From: Alphaproteobacteria bacterium
GTDB taxonomy: Bacteria; Pseudomonadota; Alphaproteobacteria; Rhodobacterales; Rhodobacteraceae
Assembly (NCBI GenBank): GCA_030425945.1
Contig: JAUHZL010000020.1
Coordinates: 1-15,405 of the forward strand
Length of the DNA: 15,405 bases
Direction of reading: 5' to 3'
Shown here: piece after piece, positions 13,157 through 15,405 of the stretch
Layout of the letters: the number at the start of each line of letters is the position of its first letter
Position numbering within the stretch: the stretch's first letter is position 1
Made by a program: the position numbers and the translations under genes
The notes under the pieces: model-generated
Seen by the model: only the letters and a program-made list of their open reading frames with translations
Told to the model about the DNA's origin: nothing
Databases searched by the model: none

Positions 13157-14089
13157 ATGCGCCTGACCTGTCCCAATTGCAGTGCCGAATACGAGGTCGA
13201 CCCCAGCGTGATCCCCGCGGCCGGCCGGGACGTGCAGTGTTCGAATTGCAGCCACACGTGGTTCCAGCCCCCGGCGAACGGGCAGGCGACCGCCGCGCCG
13301 CGCCGCGTCGTGCGGGCGATCACCGAGGACAACGCCGAAGAGGAACTCGCCCGCCGCCGCAGCCGGGTCGCGGCTCAGCGCGCGCAACGTCCGGCCGCGC
13401 CTGCGCCCGTGGCGGAACCGGCGCCGGTCCGACGCCCGACTGCCGAGGTCGTGCCGATGCCGGAGCGCGACGAGATCGACGACGCCCCGCGTCCGCTGCC
13501 GAAGCGGCCGGTGGACGAAGAAGTGCTCCGTATCCTGCGGGCCGAAGCCGACCGCGAGGCCCGCGCCCGGCGCGGCGAGCCGCTGGAAGCGCTCGAGGCC
13601 CAGCAGGAAATGGCGCTCGGGGGCAGCGCCCCCAGTCAGTCGTCCCGCGTGCCGACCGACCCGCGCGACCTGTCCGACGAGGACCTCGTGCCCTCGGGCG
13701 GCTTCGGCCGCCGCCGGAAGGAGAAGCGGCCGACCCCGGGCAGCGCCCGCGCGCAGTTGCCGGATGTCGACCAGATCACCAACAGCCTGAGGGCCTCGAG
13801 CGAGCGTCCCGGGTCCGCGGCCGCCTACATGGAAGTCGAAGAGACCCTGCGCCGGGTGCGGCGCGGCCAGGGCTTCCGGCTCGGGTTCAGCCTGATGCTG
13901 CTGATCGCGGCAGCGGGGATCTTCGCCTACGTCTTCTCGGCCGAGATCATCGGGTGGTTCCCCGAGGCAGAGCCTTACGTCCTGCGCTACGTCACCGAGG
14001 TGAACGTCGCCCGCACCTGGCTCGACGAGACGGTGCGCACGCTGACGGCGCAGGTGCTCACGCTGATCGGGGACGCGACGGGCGGCTGA
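13157..14089 (+). CDS. Zinc-ribbon (MJ0042-type) single-pass membrane protein
   Basis: A 310-residue protein of unknown function. It opens with an MJ0042-type zinc finger: MRLTCPNC with Cys5 and Cys8, then QCSNC with Cys28 and Cys31, followed by HTWFQ. Residues 40-235 are low in hydrophobics, rich in Arg, Pro, Glu and Ala, and probably largely disordered, with a possible helix at about 118-155. One membrane helix lies at about 241-262 (SLMLLIAAAGIFAYVF), followed by about 48 residues with two predicted amphipathic helices. The zinc finger and long linker are probably cytoplasmic, but orientation is inferred. It is divergent from ftsE and converges, 3 bases apart, with the DUF4175 protein gene. 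A link to cell division or the envelope is suggested only by position. The ATG at 13157 is chosen because the finger begins there. Confidence 0.85.
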   Translation: MRLTCPNCSAEYEVDPSVIPAAGRDVQCSNCSHTWFQPPANGQATAAPRRVVRAITEDNAEEELARRRSRVAAQRAQRPAAPAPVAEPAPVRRPTAEVVPMPERDEIDDAPRPLPKRPVDEEVLRILRAEADREARARRGEPLEALEAQQEMALGGSAPSQSSRVPTDPRDLSDEDLVPSGGFGRRRKEKRPTPGSARAQLPDVDQITNSLRASSERPGSAAAYMEVEETLRRVRRGQGFRLGFSLMLLIAAAGIFAYVFSAEIIGWFPEAEPYVLRYVTEVNVARTWLDETVRTLTAQVLTLIGDATGG

Positions 14090-14092
14090 CGC

Positions 14093-15405
14093 TCAGAACT
14101 GATCCAGCAGGCGGCGCAGGTAATCGAGCTCCTGCTCGGAGCGTTCCTGCTCGCCGGACCGGCGGCGGATCTCGTCCAGAAGCTCCTGCGCGCGTTCCTG
14201 CGGATCGACCCCGTCCAGCAATGCCTCGTCGGTTCCGAGCCGCCCGAAGTTGCCGTTCTCGCGGCCCAGCGGATCGCGCTGTTCGGTCGGGTCCTGACCG
14301 TTCTGTGCCTGTCCGCGCTGGCCCTGCTGACCCTGTTGCTGCTCCTGCGCGATCATGTCGCCGAGGTTCTGCATCCCGTCGCGCAGCGCATCGATCGCTT
14401 CGGACTGGTTGTCGAGCGCGTCGGGCAGGTCCCCGCGGCCCAGCGCCTCGGCGGCATCGTCCATCGCCTCGCCCGCGCGGCCCAGCGCCTCGCGCGCGGC
14501 GTCGCCCTCGGGCGTGCCCGCCCCCGGCAGGTTGCGGCGCTGTTGCTCCAGCATCCCGCGCAGGGCTTCCTGCCGCCGTTGCAGGTCCTCGGCGGTCATC
14601 TCGCCCGGCTGCTGCCCCTGGCCCTGGCCGCCCTGCTGGCCGGGTTGCTGGCCCTGCCCCTGCTGGCCTTGGCCTTGCTGGCCCGGCTGCCCCTGTTGAC
14701 CTTGCTGGCCCTCCTGCAGCTGCTGGAAGCTGTCATCCGCGAGGCCCTGCTGCTGACGCAGGGTGTCCTGCAGGCCTTCCATTGCCTGTTCGCCCGGGCT
14801 CTGGCCCTGCTGGCCTTGCTGGCCCTCGGCGACCTGCATGTTCTCCATCATCTGCATGAGCTGATCGAGGAGCGCCTGCGCTTCGTCCATCCGGCCTTCG
14901 CGCATGAGTTGCTCGATCTGGTCGAGCAATTCCTGCAACTGGTCGCCCGTCATGGTCTGGGCGTTCGGATCGGCCTCGGCCATCTCCTGCCCGCTCTCGC
15001 GCTGCTGCTCGGCGAGCTGGCGCATGTAGTCGTCCATCGCCTCGCGCAGTTCCTGCATCAGCTCGGCGATCTCGTCCTCCGACGCCCCGCGCCGCATCGC
15101 TTCGTCCAGCGCCTCGCGCGCGCGCTCCAGCCGTTCGCGGGCGTCGTCGAGCGAGCCTTCCTCGAACTGCAGCGCCGCGTCCCACAGGGCCGCCGCGATG
15201 GCATCGCGCGCCTCCGGTTCGAGGCCGCTGTCGAGACCCGCGCGCAGGTCCGTCAGCGCGGCCTCCAGCATCGTGGCACCGGTTTCGTTGGTGATGAAGC
15301 CCTCGGGGTTCCAGCTGACCGCCTTCAGGACCTGCCAGACCCGCTTCGCGTTCTCGCGGCTCCAGAGCAGGTCGCGGCGCTGCTCGATGATCGCGGCCGC
15401 GAGCG
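14093..15405 (-). CDS. DUF4175 / TIGR02302-type Gln/Gly-rich membrane protein, C-terminal part
   Basis: The frame is open from the right edge to the TGA at 14095-14093, giving 436 residues, so the start lies outside the window. An internal ATG at 15271 is not the start: the upstream codons continue in frame and encode family-like sequence (IIEQRRDLLWSRENAKRVWQ). It matches the alphaproteobacterial TIGR02302/DUF4175 family, proteins of about 850 residues with N-terminal membrane helices and a long soluble tail with Gln/Gly-rich stretches. Seen here are acidic, helical, probably coiled-coil blocks (about 14870-15270 and 14390-14560) with recurring E-x-M-D-EA and LLDQ patterns. Between them is a GQQGQ-type tract, and the end is a conserved ELDYLRRLLDQF. 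Function is unknown. The N-terminal helices cannot be checked here. Confidence 0.88.
   Translation of the reverse strand, partial: LAAAIIEQRRDLLWSRENAKRVWQVLKAVSWNPEGFITNETGATMLEAALTDLRAGLDSGLEPEARDAIAAALWDAALQFEEGSLDDARERLERAREALDEAMRRGASEDEIAELMQELREAMDDYMRQLAEQQRESGQEMAEADPNAQTMTGDQLQELLDQIEQLMREGRMDEAQALLDQLMQMMENMQVAEGQQGQQGQSPGEQAMEGLQDTLRQQQGLADDSFQQLQEGQQGQQGQPGQQGQGQQGQGQQPGQQGGQGQGQQPGEMTAEDLQRRQEALRGMLEQQRRNLPGAGTPEGDAAREALGRAGEAMDDAAEALGRGDLPDALDNQSEAIDALRDGMQNLGDMIAQEQQQGQQGQRGQAQNGQDPTEQRDPLGRENGNFGRLGTDEALLDGVDPQERAQELLDEIRRRSGEQERSEQELDYLRRLLDQF
14605..14716 (-). repeat. Gln/Gly low-complexity repeat inside the DUF4175 gene
   Basis: About 110 bases of degenerate tandem units encode GQQGQ, GQGQQ and PGQQ motifs, as imperfect 6- to 15-base repeats read on the plus strand as runs of CTGGCC and CTGCTG. 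Shorter islands of the same kind lie near 14311-14350 and 14800-14828. Such tracts tend to change length by slippage. Confidence 0.75.

Noticed and set aside
14605..14716. Possible CRISPR array or tandem DNA repeat
   Set aside because: Units are short, degenerate and stay in frame encoding GQQGQ motifs; no constant repeat with unique spacers.
13018..14859. A 613-codon plus-strand frame across the zinc-ribbon gene and into the DUF4175 gene
   Set aside because: It overlaps the zinc-ribbon gene in another frame and is antisense to DUF4175; the product is Arg/Pro/Ala low complexity.

Overview
The window reads as chromosomal DNA of an alphaproteobacterium of the order Rhodobacterales (Rhodobacter/Roseobacter type). 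It is very GC-rich. The 318-residue malyl-CoA lyase closely resembles the Rhodobacter sphaeroides Mcl1 I know. A DgcN/DgcA D-glutamate pair, a DUF1244 gene, a TIGR02302-type Gln/Gly-rich protein and ftsE-ftsX-plsC in one transcription unit all fit that order. I see no insertion sequence, phage gene, CRISPR array, tRNA or rRNA, and no base-composition break. It looks like ordinary core genome carrying some little-studied genes.

Layout. At 1-1808 pyruvate kinase and a small membrane protein are read leftward. At 1959-3469 three close-packed rightward genes encode an N-formylglutamate amidohydrolase-family enzyme, a DUF1244 protein and a MOSC-domain protein. From 3474 to 9112 all genes are read leftward: a D-amino-acid transaminase, an exported DUF4189-like protein, dgcA, dgcN, accA and a LysE/RhtB exporter. 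The exporter is divergent from an Lrp/AsnC regulator (9194-9637), which overlaps mcl1 tail to tail. Then come ftsE, ftsX and plsC, leftward and joined by 4-base overlaps. A zinc-ribbon membrane protein is divergent from ftsE, and the C-terminal half of a DUF4175/TIGR02302 protein runs off the right edge.

How the genes work together. The most coherent theme is D-amino acid and peptidoglycan-derived glutamate metabolism. DgcN acetylates D-glutamate, DgcA epimerises N-acetyl-D-glutamate to the L form, and a nearby class IV transaminase can interconvert D-amino acids with 2-oxo acids. An uncharacterised periplasmic protein lies between them. A second theme is the cell envelope: ftsEX with plsC, accA for fatty-acid synthesis, and the Gln/Gly-rich membrane protein. 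Central carbon metabolism is represented by pyk and by mcl1, which belongs to the ethylmalonyl-CoA pathway.

Three convergent junctions (3469/3474, 9637/9634, 14089/14093) are extremely tight, with stop codons 3-4 bases apart or overlapping. Several dyad symmetries in short intergenic gaps are recorded as candidate operators or terminators. All promoter calls are by eye and tentative.
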